DNA of 64,000 nt from Paracoccus pantotrophus. GTDB taxonomy: Bacteria > Pseudomonadota > Alphaproteobacteria > Rhodobacterales > Rhodobacteraceae. Positions within the stretch are counted from its first letter, which is position 1, and every line of letters starts with the position of its first letter. The position numbers and the translations under genes are program-made. Below are positions 44,357 to 53,336 of this stretch, piece after piece. The DNA is taken from the NCBI RefSeq assembly GCF_008824185.1, contig NZ_CP044426.1, forward strand, positions 496,001 to 560,000. The letters run 5' to 3'. The notes beneath the pieces are model-generated. The model had not been told where the DNA came from, did not search any database, and saw only the letters and a program-made list of their open reading frames with translations.

Positions 44357-44694
44357 GCGAGCCGATCGCCTGGGCGGATTTCGAGAAGGTCGAGATCCGC
44401 GTCGGCCGCATCACCCGTGCCGAGCCTTTCCCCGAGGCGCGGCGCCCGGCCTTCAAGCTGTGGCTGGATTTCGGACCCGAGATCGGCGAGCGGAAAAGCT
44501 CGGCCCAGATCACCCGGCATTACGCGCCGGACGGGCTGGTCGGCCGGCAGGTGCTGGCGGTGGTGAATTTCCCGCCGCGCCAGATCGGCCCCTTCATGTC
44601 CGAGGTTCTGGTGCTGGGCCTGCCGGACGAAGATGGCGAGGTGGTGCTGATCGGTCCCGAGCGCGAGGTGCCGGTCGGGGGGAGGATGTATTGA
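44353..44694 (+). CDS. csaA: tRNA-binding protein, CsaA family
   Basis: 113 aa, a single OB-fold EMAP-like domain: WADFEKVEIRVGRITRAEPF, RPAFKLWLDFGPEIGERKSS, QITRHYAPDGLVGRQVLAVV and PRQIGPFMSEVLVLGL. CsaA proteins bind tRNA and have been described as export-related chaperones in Bacillus. Cytoplasmic dimer expected. It lies between proC and a hydroxyacid dehydrogenase, overlapping both. Confidence 0.93.
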   Translation: MSEPIAWADFEKVEIRVGRITRAEPFPEARRPAFKLWLDFGPEIGERKSSAQITRHYAPDGLVGRQVLAVVNFPPRQIGPFMSEVLVLGLPDEDGEVVLIGPEREVPVGGRMY

Positions 44695-45644
44695 TGAAGC
44701 TTCTGGTGACGCGCCGCATGACACAGGCGGCGGAACATGCGCTGTCGACCCGGTTCGAGACCGAGATCCTGGATCGTCAGGACGGGCTCAGCGTCGACGA
44801 GGCGGCGCGGGCGCTGGCCGATTACGACGCGATCCTGCCGACGCTGGGCGACCGCTTCACGGCCGAGGCCTTTCAGGGCCGGCCGCGCTGCCGCCTGCTG
44901 GCGAATTTCGGGGCCGGCTACAACCATATCGACGTGGCGGCGGCGGCGGCGGCCGGCGTCGCCGTGACCAACACCCCCGACGCCGTGACCGAGGCCACTG
45001 CCGACATCGCCCTGACCCTGATCCTGATGACCGCGCGCCGGGCGGGCGAGGGCGAGCGGCTGCTGCGCCGCGGCGCCTGGACCGGCTGGCAGCCGACGCA
45101 ACTGCTGGGCCGCCATGTCACCGGCTGCACCGTCGGCATCATCGGCATGGGGCGCATCGGCAAGGCCATCGCCCGGCGCTGCCATTTCGGCTTCGGCATG
45201 GACGTGATCTTTCACAACCGCTCGGTGGTCTCGTCGCTGGATTTCCCGGCCCGGCAGGTGGCCAGCCTGGACGATCTGCTGGCGCAGTCGGATTTCGCCG
45301 TCATCGCCGTGCCCGGCGGGGCCGAGACCCGGCACATGATCGGCGCGCATGAGCTGGAGCGGCTGGGGCCGCGCTCCTACCTGATCAACATCGCCCGCGG
45401 CGACGTGGTCGAGGAGGCGGCGCTGGTCGAGGCGCTGGCGCAGGGCCGGATCGCCGGGGCGGGGCTGGATGTCTACGAGTTCGAGCCCCGTGTCTCGCCC
45501 GCGCTTTGCGCCATGGAGAACGTGACCCTGCTGCCGCATCTGGGCACCGCGGCCGAGGAGGTGCGCACCGCCATGGCCATGCGGGCGATGAACAACCTGG
45601 TCGCCTTTGCCGAGGGGCAGGCGCTGCCCGACCGGGTGAACTGA
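44694..45644 (+). CDS. D-2-hydroxyacid dehydrogenase (glyoxylate/hydroxypyruvate reductase type)
   Basis: 316 aa. NAD(P) motif VGIIGMGRIGKAIARRC, ARCHFGFGMDVIFHNR-like dinucleotide region, catalytic Arg in INIARGDVVEEAALVEAL, Glu in AGAGLDVYEFEP and His in LLPHLGTAAEE. Very similar to glyoxylate/hydroxypyruvate reductases of Rhodobacterales. The next gene encodes a glycerate 2-kinase, and the pair together would carry glyoxylate or hydroxypyruvate through glycerate to 2-phosphoglycerate. Start overlaps the csaA stop by one base. Confidence 0.92.
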   Translation: MKLLVTRRMTQAAEHALSTRFETEILDRQDGLSVDEAARALADYDAILPTLGDRFTAEAFQGRPRCRLLANFGAGYNHIDVAAAAAAGVAVTNTPDAVTEATADIALTLILMTARRAGEGERLLRRGAWTGWQPTQLLGRHVTGCTVGIIGMGRIGKAIARRCHFGFGMDVIFHNRSVVSSLDFPARQVASLDDLLAQSDFAVIAVPGGAETRHMIGAHELERLGPRSYLINIARGDVVEEAALVEALAQGRIAGAGLDVYEFEPRVSPALCAMENVTLLPHLGTAAEEVRTAMAMRAMNNLVAFAEGQALPDRVN

Positions 45645-46870
45645 TGGCGCCCGGCGACCGCGCCATGGCGCTGATCCGCGCGGGCATCGCCGCCGCCGAT
45701 CCTGCTGCCGCGGTGGCGCGCGGCATGGCCGAGGTGCTGGCCGATCCGCCGGGGCCGGGCGGGCGCTGGCTGGTGATCGCCGTCGGCAAGGCCGCCCGCG
45801 CCATGGCCGCGGCGGCGCTGGAGGCGCTGCCGGGGGCCGAGGCGCTGGTAGTGACCAATGCCGGCAATGACGCGGCGCTGGCCGGGGCGCGGGTCATGCG
45901 CGCCGGCCATCCGCAGCCCGACGCCAATGGCGCGGCGGCGGCCGAGGCGGTGATCGCCAGGCTTGCCTCTGCGGGGCCGCAGGACCGGGTGCTGGCGCTG
46001 ATCTCGGGCGGCGGCTCGGCCATGCTGCCGGCGCCGGCCGAGGGCATGGCGCTGGCCGACAAGCAGGCGGTGAACCGGCTTTTGCTGGCCTCGGGTGCGG
46101 ATATTGCACAGGTGAACCTGATCCGGCAGGGCCTGTCGCGGCTCAAGGGCGGCGGCTGGCTGCGGCTGTCGCGGGCGCCGCTGACGGCGCTGATCCTGTC
46201 GGATGTGCCGGGGGACGACCTGCGGGTCATCGCCTCGGGACCGACGGTGGCGCCGGTCGGCACGCGGGCGCAGGCGGCCGATCTGGCGCGTGCGCTGGGC
46301 ATCTGGGAGCATATGCCCGAGGCGGCCCGCGCGGCGCTCAAGCGCCCCGAGGACCGCGGCGCCCTGCCGCAGGCCAGGAACATCCTCGTCGGCTCGAACG
46401 CGCTTTCCGTCGCGGCCATGGTCGCGGCCGGGGCCGATCCCGCGCCGATCCCGCTTTCGGGCGACGTGCAGGATTGCGCGCAGGCGATCTGGGCCTTGGC
46501 ACCGGGGTTGCGGCCCGGCCAGGCGCTGGCCTTCGGCGGCGAGACCACGGTGAAACTGGTCGGCGATGGCATGGGCGGGCGCAACCAGGAACTGGCGCTG
46601 CGCCTGGCGCTGCTGGCCGAGGCGCAGCCGGTGGATTTCGACTGGGCCTTTGCCGCGGTCGGCAGCGACGGGCGCGACGGGCCCGGCGAGGCCGCGGGCG
46701 GGCTGGTCGGCCCCGCCACGCCGGCGGCGATCCGGGCGGGCGGCATCGATCCCGCCACGGCGCTGGCAAGGAACGATTCGACCCCGGCGCTGGCGGCGGG
46801 CGATGCGCTGGTGGTGACGGGCGCGACCGGCACCAATGTCGCCGACCTGGCGGTGCTGGTGCGCGGCTGA
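45644..46870 (+). CDS. Glycerate 2-kinase, MOFRL family
   Basis: 408 aa, GckA/TtuD type. N-terminal domain with VIAVGKAARAMAAAAL and LALISGGGSAMLPAPAEGMA, NRLLLASGADIAQVNLIRQG; C-terminal MOFRL domain with GETTVKLVGDGMGGRNQELA and FAAVGSDGRDGPGEAAGGLV. It phosphorylates D-glycerate at C2. Start overlaps the upstream dehydrogenase stop by one base, supporting joint function. Hydroxypyruvate reductase TtuD annotations refer to this same family. Confidence 0.92.
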   Translation: MAPGDRAMALIRAGIAAADPAAAVARGMAEVLADPPGPGGRWLVIAVGKAARAMAAAALEALPGAEALVVTNAGNDAALAGARVMRAGHPQPDANGAAAAEAVIARLASAGPQDRVLALISGGGSAMLPAPAEGMALADKQAVNRLLLASGADIAQVNLIRQGLSRLKGGGWLRLSRAPLTALILSDVPGDDLRVIASGPTVAPVGTRAQAADLARALGIWEHMPEAARAALKRPEDRGALPQARNILVGSNALSVAAMVAAGADPAPIPLSGDVQDCAQAIWALAPGLRPGQALAFGGETTVKLVGDGMGGRNQELALRLALLAEAQPVDFDWAFAAVGSDGRDGPGEAAGGLVGPATPAAIRAGGIDPATALARNDSTPALAAGDALVVTGATGTNVADLAVLVRG

Positions 46871-46971
46871 GCGGCGCGCGGTCCCGGGTTCGCCTGTCTG
46901 CAAGGCTGCCCTGCACCCGTCCGCCTTGCCCGTCCTTCCGGCAGGGCCTAAGACCGAAAGGCACGAGCCGC

Positions 46972-48033
46972 ATGACGGGGAACCCGATGAGATCCACCCT
47001 GAGCTACATGACCTGGCCCTTCGTCGTCACCGGTGCGGGCCTGGCGCTGGCCGCCTTCCTTGGCTGGGAATATCACGGCACCGGCTCGGGGGCCTTCGCA
47101 TTCTTCCTGATCGCCGGCATCCTGGCGGTGCTGGAAATCTCGCTCAGCTTCGACAATGCGATCGTCAATGCCAACAAGCTCAAGCAGATGGTGCCGAAAT
47201 GGCAGCGCCGCTTCCTGACCTGGGGCATCCTGATCGCGGTCTTCGGCATGCGGGTGATCTTTCCGCTGCTGGTGGTGGTCATCGCCGCCCATCTCGCACC
47301 ATGGGAGGCCATTCGTCTGGCCGCCACCCAGCCGCAGGAATATTCCCGCATCATCCACGAGGCGCATCTGCCCATCGCGGCCTTTGGCGGCTCGTTCCTG
47401 ATGCTGGTGGCGCTGAACTATTTCTTCGACGAGGCCAAGGACGTGGACTGGATCAAGGGCGTCGAGGCCGCGCTGCGCAAGCTGGGCGAGATCCGCGGCA
47501 TGGAGGTCGGCTTCGTGCTGGTCTGCATGCTGGTGATCGTCGGCCAGCTGCCGGCGGAAAAGGAGCATGCCTTCATCATCGCCGCGATCTGGGGGGTGAT
47601 CACCTATCTGCTGGTGGACATGCTGGGCCATGTTCTGGACCGCTGGGGCGGCGGGCCGCAGCCGGTCGACATGGCGCGCGGCGGTTTCGGCGCCTTCCTC
47701 TATCTCGAGGTGCTGGACGCCTCTTTCAGCTTCGACGGGGTGATCGGCGCCTTCGCGCTGACCCAGAACCTGTTCCTGATCGCCATCGGGCTTGGCATCG
47801 GTGCGATGTATGTGCGCTCGATGACGGTGATGCTGGTCGAACGCGGCACGCTCGCCGCCTTCCGCTATCTCGAACATGGTGCCTTCTGGTCGATCTTCGT
47901 GCTGTCCATCCTGATGTTCGTCCAGACCCTGCGGCCGATCCCCGAAGTAGTCACCGGCCTTCTGGGCGCCTGTTTCATCGGCATGGCCTTCCTCAGCTCG
48001 CTGGCCTGGCGCCGCCGTCACCCGCACGGCTGA
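46972..48033 (+). CDS. DUF475/TerC-family integral membrane protein
   Basis: 353 aa from ATG 46972, with AAAGG upstream; a second ATG at 46987 is possible. About nine membrane helices. It has acidic intramembrane motifs EISLSFDNAIVNANKLKQM and EVLDASFSFDGVIGAFALTQ, typical of TerC-type proteins linked to metal export at the membrane or tellurite resistance. The inner loop includes FDEAKDVDWIKGVEAALRKL. Substrate unknown. It is the last + gene before a convergent junction with repeats and hairpins. Confidence 0.9.
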   Translation: MTGNPMRSTLSYMTWPFVVTGAGLALAAFLGWEYHGTGSGAFAFFLIAGILAVLEISLSFDNAIVNANKLKQMVPKWQRRFLTWGILIAVFGMRVIFPLLVVVIAAHLAPWEAIRLAATQPQEYSRIIHEAHLPIAAFGGSFLMLVALNYFFDEAKDVDWIKGVEAALRKLGEIRGMEVGFVLVCMLVIVGQLPAEKEHAFIIAAIWGVITYLLVDMLGHVLDRWGGGPQPVDMARGGFGAFLYLEVLDASFSFDGVIGAFALTQNLFLIAIGLGIGAMYVRSMTVMLVERGTLAAFRYLEHGAFWSIFVLSILMFVQTLRPIPEVVTGLLGACFIGMAFLSSLAWRRRHPHG

Positions 48034-48041
48034 GATTGCCG

Positions 48042-48116
48042 CTCTTTCCGTTTTCCAAATACCCATGCTACGGCGCCCAGGGGCGCGGTTGCCGGGGTAT
48101 TTGGGGAACAGAGAAG
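48042..48116. terminator. Extended hairpin from two inverted repeat copies after the TerC-like gene
   Basis: The repeat copy at 48042-48066 (minus) and the copy at 48094-48116 (plus) are inverted, pairing CCAAATACCC (48055-48064, approximately) with GGGTATTTGG perfectly. Inside lies a GC stem GCGCCC/GGGCGC at 48073-48078 and 48081-48086. The structure stands between the convergent TerC-like gene and pepP gene and could end transcription from either side. The copies share GGTATTTGG plus an A/G-rich tail with those near 18236-18320. Confidence 0.55.
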
Positions 48117-48148
48117 GCGCGCCGGGATGTCCCACCGGGTCGCGCCTT
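48114..48148. terminator. Second stem-loop before the pepP 3' end
   Basis: A perfect 8-bp inverted repeat AAGGCGCG (48114-48121) and CGCGCCTT (48141-48148) with a 19-base loop that contains a small GGG/CCC stem. For transcription coming from pepP on the minus strand, an A/G-rich to T/C-rich run (CTTCTCTG) follows the stem, so it is a plausible pepP terminator. Confidence 0.45.
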
Positions 48149-48167
48149 GCTGGTTGCGCCGTTCGGA

Positions 48168-48191
48168 TGAGTATTTGGGAAACGGTGATAG
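48168..48191 (+). repeat. Unpaired copy of the GGTATTTGG repeat
   Basis: Sequence TGAGTATTTGGGAAACGG followed by TGATAG, closely related to the copies at 48094-48116 (plus) and 48042-48066 (minus), and to 18295-18320. It lies ten bases downstream of the pepP stop. It suggests a small dispersed extragenic repeat family favouring gene 3' ends. Confidence 0.5.
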
Positions 48192-48200
48192 CGCCGGTCT

Positions 48201-50018
48201 TCAGGCCCTGCCGTCCAGCGGCCGGGTCGCGCGATGGAGCCAGTCGCGCACCTCGCCCTCGACCAGGGGCGAGATCTTCTCCCAGACCTGCGCGTGATAG
48301 GCGTCGAGCCAGGCGATCTCGGCCGGGGCGAGCAGTCCGGGCTCGATGAGGCGACGGTCGATCGGGGCAAAGGTCAGGGTCTCGAAGCCCAGCATCTCGC
48401 GGCCATCCGGGCTTTCGCGCTTCTCGACCACGATCAGGTTCTCGATGCGGATGCCGAAGGCGCCCTCGCGGTAATAGCCCGGCTCGTTCGACAGGATCAT
48501 GCCGGGCTGCAGAGGAATCTCCGAGATGCGCGAGATCCGGACCGGCCCTTCATGCACGGACAGGCCGGCGCCGACGCCATGGCCGGTGCCGTGGTCGTAA
48601 TCCATGCCCTCGGACCAGAGCGGTGCACGGGCCAGCGCGTCGATATGGCAGCCGGCGACGCCCTTGGGGAACTGCACCTGCGAGATGGCGATCATGCCCT
48701 GAAGCACGCGGGTATAGGGCCGCCGCGCCGCCGGATCGGCTGGGCCCATCGGCAGGGTGCGGGTGATGTCGGTGGTGCCGTTGGCATATTGCCCGCCGGA
48801 ATCGACCAGCAGCACATGGCCGGGCAGGATGCGCAGGTTGCTTTGCCGGTCGACATGGTAATGCGGGATCGCGGCATGCGGGCCTGTGGCTGCGATCGTG
48901 TCGAAGCTGATGTCGAGGATGCCGCGCGCCACGCGCAATTCCTCAAGCCTTTGCGCCACGTCGATCTCGGTCAGCGGCTCGGCGTCCAGATGCGCGGCGC
49001 GGGCGTCGAGCCAGCACAAGAGTTCCGCCACCGCCGCGCCGTCCTGCAGATGCGCGGCGCGCATGCCGGCGATCTCGGCCGGGTTCTTGCAGGCTTTCGG
49101 CAGGATCACCGGGTCCGGGCCCTCGGCAATGGGGGTCTTCATGCTTTCGATCAGCGCGAAGACCCGGTCGGGCGCGCTGGCCGGATCGACCCGCACCGGG
49201 CCGGCAAGGTTGGTCAGCGCCGGGGTCAGCGCATCGAGCGGCAGCACCGAGACCGCGTTGCCAAGCGCCGCCCGCACCTCCGCGCCGAACTTGGCCGGGT
49301 TGGTGAAGACGGCGACATGGCCGTTCTCCTCGATGATGGCGAAGCATTGCACCACCGGGTTCTTCGGCACGTCCGCCCCGCGGATGTTCAGAAGCCACGA
49401 GACCGAATCGGGCAGCGTCAGCACCGCCGCCTGCTGCCCGGCCTCGCGCAGCGCCTGGGCGATGCGGGCGCGCTTCTCGGCCGCGGTCTCGCCGGCGATC
49501 GCGTCGGGCCAGAGCCGCACCGCGCCCACCGGCGCCTCGGGCTGGTCGGGCCAGATCGCATCGACCGGGTTCGTGTCGAGCGCGATCAGGGCGATGCCCG
49601 AACCGGCCAGGCCCTTTTCCATCTCGCGGATCTCGCGCCGCGTGTGCAGCCAGGGGTCGTAGCCGATGCGCCCGCCCTCGGGCAGCGCCTCGCGCAGCCA
49701 GTCGGCGGGCCTGGTTTCCGGCCAGGGCACCGGGGTGAAATGCGCGGGGTCGACCTCGGCCTTGACCTGCACGCGATAGCGGCCGTCGATGAACACCCCG
49801 GCGCGGTCGGGGGTGACGATGCAGAAACCGGCGCTGCCGGTGAAGCCGGTCAGCCAGGCCAGCCGTGCGTCGCGCGCCGCGACATATTCGCCCTGATGCG
49901 CATCGGCGCGCGGCACCAGGAAGCCGTCGAGCCCGCGCGCCGCCAGTTCGCGGCGCAGCGCGGCCAGCCGGGGCGGATGTGCGGCGGGGTCGGAATGGCT
50001 GTCGTAATTCTGGAACAT
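48201..50018 (-). CDS. pepP: Xaa-Pro aminopeptidase (M24B)
   Basis: 605 aa, the long three-domain type related to eukaryotic XPNPEP1, larger than E. coli PepP. N-terminal creatinase domains (LAALRRELAARGLDGFLVPR; GIALIALDTNPVDAIWPDQP) and the C-terminal pita-bread domain with metal ligands: Asp pair in LLVDSGGQYANGTTDITRT, His in DHGTGHGVGAGLSVHEGP, Glu in LSNEPGYY and Glu in RIENLIVVE. It removes N-terminal residues before proline. A glycosyltransferase remnant follows upstream by 27 bases on the same strand. Confidence 0.95.
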   Translation of the reverse strand: MFQNYDSHSDPAAHPPRLAALRRELAARGLDGFLVPRADAHQGEYVAARDARLAWLTGFTGSAGFCIVTPDRAGVFIDGRYRVQVKAEVDPAHFTPVPWPETRPADWLREALPEGGRIGYDPWLHTRREIREMEKGLAGSGIALIALDTNPVDAIWPDQPEAPVGAVRLWPDAIAGETAAEKRARIAQALREAGQQAAVLTLPDSVSWLLNIRGADVPKNPVVQCFAIIEENGHVAVFTNPAKFGAEVRAALGNAVSVLPLDALTPALTNLAGPVRVDPASAPDRVFALIESMKTPIAEGPDPVILPKACKNPAEIAGMRAAHLQDGAAVAELLCWLDARAAHLDAEPLTEIDVAQRLEELRVARGILDISFDTIAATGPHAAIPHYHVDRQSNLRILPGHVLLVDSGGQYANGTTDITRTLPMGPADPAARRPYTRVLQGMIAISQVQFPKGVAGCHIDALARAPLWSEGMDYDHGTGHGVGAGLSVHEGPVRISRISEIPLQPGMILSNEPGYYREGAFGIRIENLIVVEKRESPDGREMLGFETLTFAPIDRRLIEPGLLAPAEIAWLDAYHAQVWEKISPLVEGEVRDWLHRATRPLDGRA

Positions 50019-50045
50019 GCTTGCCTCTGGGTCTTGTTCTGGGTG

Positions 50046-51288
50046 TCAGGCGCGGGCCAGCGCCGCGCCCGCGCCGGGCAGGGTGCGCGCGAGGCCGTCG
50101 GCCAGGGCCTGGGCGCTGCGGCGGTGGTGGAAATCGGCGGCGACGCGGGCGCGGGACGCCTGCGCCAGCCGCCGCGCTTCCGCGGGATCGGCGTGCAGCC
50201 GGGCGATCTCCTCGGCCATGATCTCGGGGCGTTCGGGCGGCACCAGGATCGCGTCGCGGCCCGAGGTGATCAGCTCGTGATTGCCGCCGACATCGGTGAC
50301 GACCACCGGCATCTCCATCGCCATCGCCTCCATGATCGCGACCGAGATGCCCTCGTTCAGGCTGGCCAGCGCAAAGACATGCGCGCGCTCCAGCCCCTCG
50401 CGCACCCGATCCTCGCTGATCGCGCCCAAAAGCGTGACCGCATCGCCGAGGCCCTTCCCGGCGATCAGCGCGTCGAGCTGGCGGTGATGGCCCGAGCCGC
50501 CCTGCTCGTCCTCGCCGGCGATTTCCAGCCGGGCGTCGATGCCCTGGGCGCGCAGCAGGGCGACGGTCTCGATCAGGTGGTCGTGGCCCTTGACCGCGTT
50601 CAGCCGGCCGCAGCTGAAAATGCGCAGCGCCTCGCCGGGGGCAGGAGGCTGCCAGGGCGTCCGGCGTCGGATCTGGTCGAGGTCCACGCCCATCGGCGCG
50701 ACATTGATGACGGCGGGGCGGTCGGTGCCGATCTCGCGCTCGGCCACCCGCGTCAGCAATTGCGAGATGATGGTGGCGAAGCGCGCATGGCGCCATTTCT
50801 GCCGCTGGTTCGGCCCGTAGCCCTCCAGCGTCGGCCCGTGCAGGGTCAGGCTGTAGCCGGGCCCGCCCAGGCGTTCCGCGAACATGGCGATATTGGCGCT
50901 GTCGGCGCAGCTGTGGACATGGACATGGTTCCAGCCCTGCTGGCGGGCGATACGCTTCAGCCGCGCGCCCATGGCCAGCAGCGCCAGCATGCGCAGACGG
51001 CCCTTGACGCCCTGCGCCTCGGCGGTCAGCGCCGCGCGCCCAGCCGGCGGGCCCCGAGCGCAGGAATTCCGCAAGGATGCCCAGGCCCTCGCCGCCCAGC
51101 GGCATCAGGTAGCGGGTCCGGGCCTGTGCCTCGGCCGCCCAGGCATGCGAGGCGACGGCGCGCGGCGGCGGCCGGGTCGAGATCAGCTCGGCCTCGATCC
51201 CCAGTTCCGCCAGCGCCTGCCGCTCGCGCCACAGGAAGATATGGGTCTGGCCCGGAAATTCGGGAATGAAGAAGCCGATCTTCAGCAC
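50046..51288 (-). pseudogene. Glycosyltransferase family 4 gene with a frameshift
   Basis: The N-terminal part reads from GTG 51288 (AAAGGA upstream): LKIGFFIPEFPGQTHIFLWR, then through LGILAEFLRSGPAGWA. The C-terminal part reads in another frame: ALTAEAQGVKGRLRMLALLA to a stop at 50046. Removing one base within 51030-51041, a CG-repeat run, joins them into one protein of 413 residues. The second part has GT4 features: IFSCGRLNAVKGHDHLIETV and the nucleotide-sugar motif EGISVAIMEAMAMEMPVVVT. Either a true pseudogene, a programmed slip, or a sequence error. The donor and acceptor are unknown; polysaccharide synthesis is likely. Confidence 0.8.
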
Positions 51289-51385
51289 GTCAAATCCTTT
51301 GGCCTGTCAGGCGGAAAGCGGCCCCGGTCCGACGAAATTGGTCGCATGGGACGCCGGGCAGATCAACCAGCCCGAAAGAACAGGT

Positions 51386-53248
51386 TCAGCCGGCGCGGCG
51401 CAGGTTCATGGCGCGGGCGCGTTTCCTGGGATCGGCCTCGAACAGGGCGGCAAGCTGCTCGGTCATGGCGCCGGCCAACTGTTCGGCATCGGTGATCGTC
51501 ACCGCGCGCTGGTAATAGCGGGTCACGTCATGGCCGATGCCGATGGCCAGCAGTTCCACCTGCTTCTTGCGCTCGATCATCGCGATCACGTCGCGCAGGT
51601 GCTTTTCCAGGAAATTCGCCGGGTTGACCGAAAGGGTCGAATCGTCCACCGGCGCCCCGTCCGAGATCACCATCAGGATGCGCCGCGCCTCGGGCCGCCG
51701 GGCCAGCCGCCGATGCGCCCATTCCAGCGCCTCGCCGTCGATATTTTCCTTGAGGAGCCCCTCTTTCATCATCAGGCCCAGGTTCGGCCGCACCCGCCGC
51801 CAGGGTGCATCGGCACCCTTGTAGATGATATGGCGCAGGTCGTTCAGCCGCCCCGGCTGCGCCGGCCGGCCGGCGGTCAGCCATTTCTCGCGGCTCTGGC
51901 CGCCCTTCCAGGCGCGGGTGGTGAAGCCCAGGATCTCGACCTTGACCTGGCTGCGTTCCAGCGTCCGGGCCAGCACATCGGCGCAGATCGCGGCGATCGA
52001 GATCGGCCGGCCCCGCATCGAGCCGGAATTGTCCAGCAGCAGCGTGACCACGGTGTCGCGGAACTCGGTGTCCTTTTCGACCTTGAAGGACAGGGGCGTC
52101 GTCGGGTTCGCCACCACGCGGGCCAGGCGGCCGGCGTCCAAGACCCCCTCCTCCTTGTCGAATTCCCAGCTGCGGTTCTGCTGCGCCTGCAGGCGGCGTT
52201 GCAGCTTGTTGGCCAGCCGCGAAACCGCGCCGCGCAGGGGCTCCAGCTGCTTGTCCAGATAGGCGCGCAGCCGCTCCAGCTCGGCCGGATCGGCCAGATC
52301 CTCGGCGCGGATCTCCTCGTCGAATTCCTGGGCATAGACGCGGTAGTCCGGGCTCGCCTCGCTGACCTGCGGCGGCAGGTCGGGCGGCGTCTCGGCCTCG
52401 GACATCTCGGCCTCGTCCACCAGCTCCTCGTCGGACTGGTCGTCCATGCTGACCTGGGCCTGGCGTTCGTCCTGGGTCTGGTCCTGCGTGCGCTCGGGGC
52501 TGGCCTCGGCCTCCTCGTCCTGGTTCTGGTCGCGGGACTGGTTATCGCCGGCCTCCTCGTCCTGCTCGGCGTTTTCCTCGGCCTCGTCTTCCTGCGGCTC
52601 GTCGGGGTCTTCGCCCAGCTGGTCGCCATAGCCCAGGTCGGCGATCACCTTGCGGGCGAGCCGGGCGAAGGCCGCCTGGTCGGCCAGCACCTCGCCCACA
52701 TGATCGAGATCGGCGCCGGCCTGTTCCTCGACGAAGGGGCGCCACAGGTCCGCGACATGCTGCGCGGCCGGGGGCAGGGCGCGGCCCGTCGCCGCCTGCC
52801 GCACGATATAGCCCGCCGCGACGGCCAGCGGCGCATCGGCCGGGGCCTTGATCTGGCCATAGCCCTTGCGCTCGGCCTCCTGGCCCAGCTTGGCGTCGAT
52901 GTTGCTGAGCGCGCCGGGCATGTCGCGCGCGCCCAATGCCTCGCAGCGCGCGGTCTCCATCGCCTCGTAGAGGTCGCGCGCCATCGGCCCGGCGGGGGCG
53001 TATTTCGCATGGGTCGCGGCGTCGTGGTGGCGCAGCTTCATCGCCAGGGCGTCGGCGGTGCCGCGCGCCAGCAGCACCTCGTCGCGGGTCATGCGGCGGC
53101 TGACCTGCGGCAGGCGCATGGTGTCGCCCGCCACGCCGGACGGGTCGGCGGTGAAGGTCACGTTCAGCTCGTGATCCTCGGCCAGCGCGCGGGTGGCCTC
53201 GGTCAGGGCCTTCTTGAACGGATCGGCGGGGTTGTCGGATTTTTTCAT
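51386..53248 (-). CDS. cobT: Aerobic cobaltochelatase subunit CobT
   Basis: 620 aa. It has an N-terminal domain (to about 225), a very acidic Glu/Asp/Gln-rich linker (about 225-310, e.g. GEDPDEPQEDEAEENAEQDE) and a C-terminal von Willebrand A domain with the MIDAS motif DNSGSMRG near residue 405 and SDGAPVDDSTLS. With CobS it forms the AAA+ complex that drives CobN in inserting cobalt into hydrogenobyrinate diamide. Length and layout are standard. An unrelated exported protein gene separates it from cobS. Confidence 0.97.
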   Translation of the reverse strand: MKKSDNPADPFKKALTEATRALAEDHELNVTFTADPSGVAGDTMRLPQVSRRMTRDEVLLARGTADALAMKLRHHDAATHAKYAPAGPMARDLYEAMETARCEALGARDMPGALSNIDAKLGQEAERKGYGQIKAPADAPLAVAAGYIVRQAATGRALPPAAQHVADLWRPFVEEQAGADLDHVGEVLADQAAFARLARKVIADLGYGDQLGEDPDEPQEDEAEENAEQDEEAGDNQSRDQNQDEEAEASPERTQDQTQDERQAQVSMDDQSDEELVDEAEMSEAETPPDLPPQVSEASPDYRVYAQEFDEEIRAEDLADPAELERLRAYLDKQLEPLRGAVSRLANKLQRRLQAQQNRSWEFDKEEGVLDAGRLARVVANPTTPLSFKVEKDTEFRDTVVTLLLDNSGSMRGRPISIAAICADVLARTLERSQVKVEILGFTTRAWKGGQSREKWLTAGRPAQPGRLNDLRHIIYKGADAPWRRVRPNLGLMMKEGLLKENIDGEALEWAHRRLARRPEARRILMVISDGAPVDDSTLSVNPANFLEKHLRDVIAMIERKKQVELLAIGIGHDVTRYYQRAVTITDAEQLAGAMTEQLAALFEADPRKRARAMNLRRAG

Positions 53249-53336
53249 GGGCTGTTCCAGAAATCGCCTTTGTCCGCCATTGCACTACATTCGCAGCAAA
53301 AGGCCAAGAAACGAGCGTAGCGAGGTTGCTCTTCCA

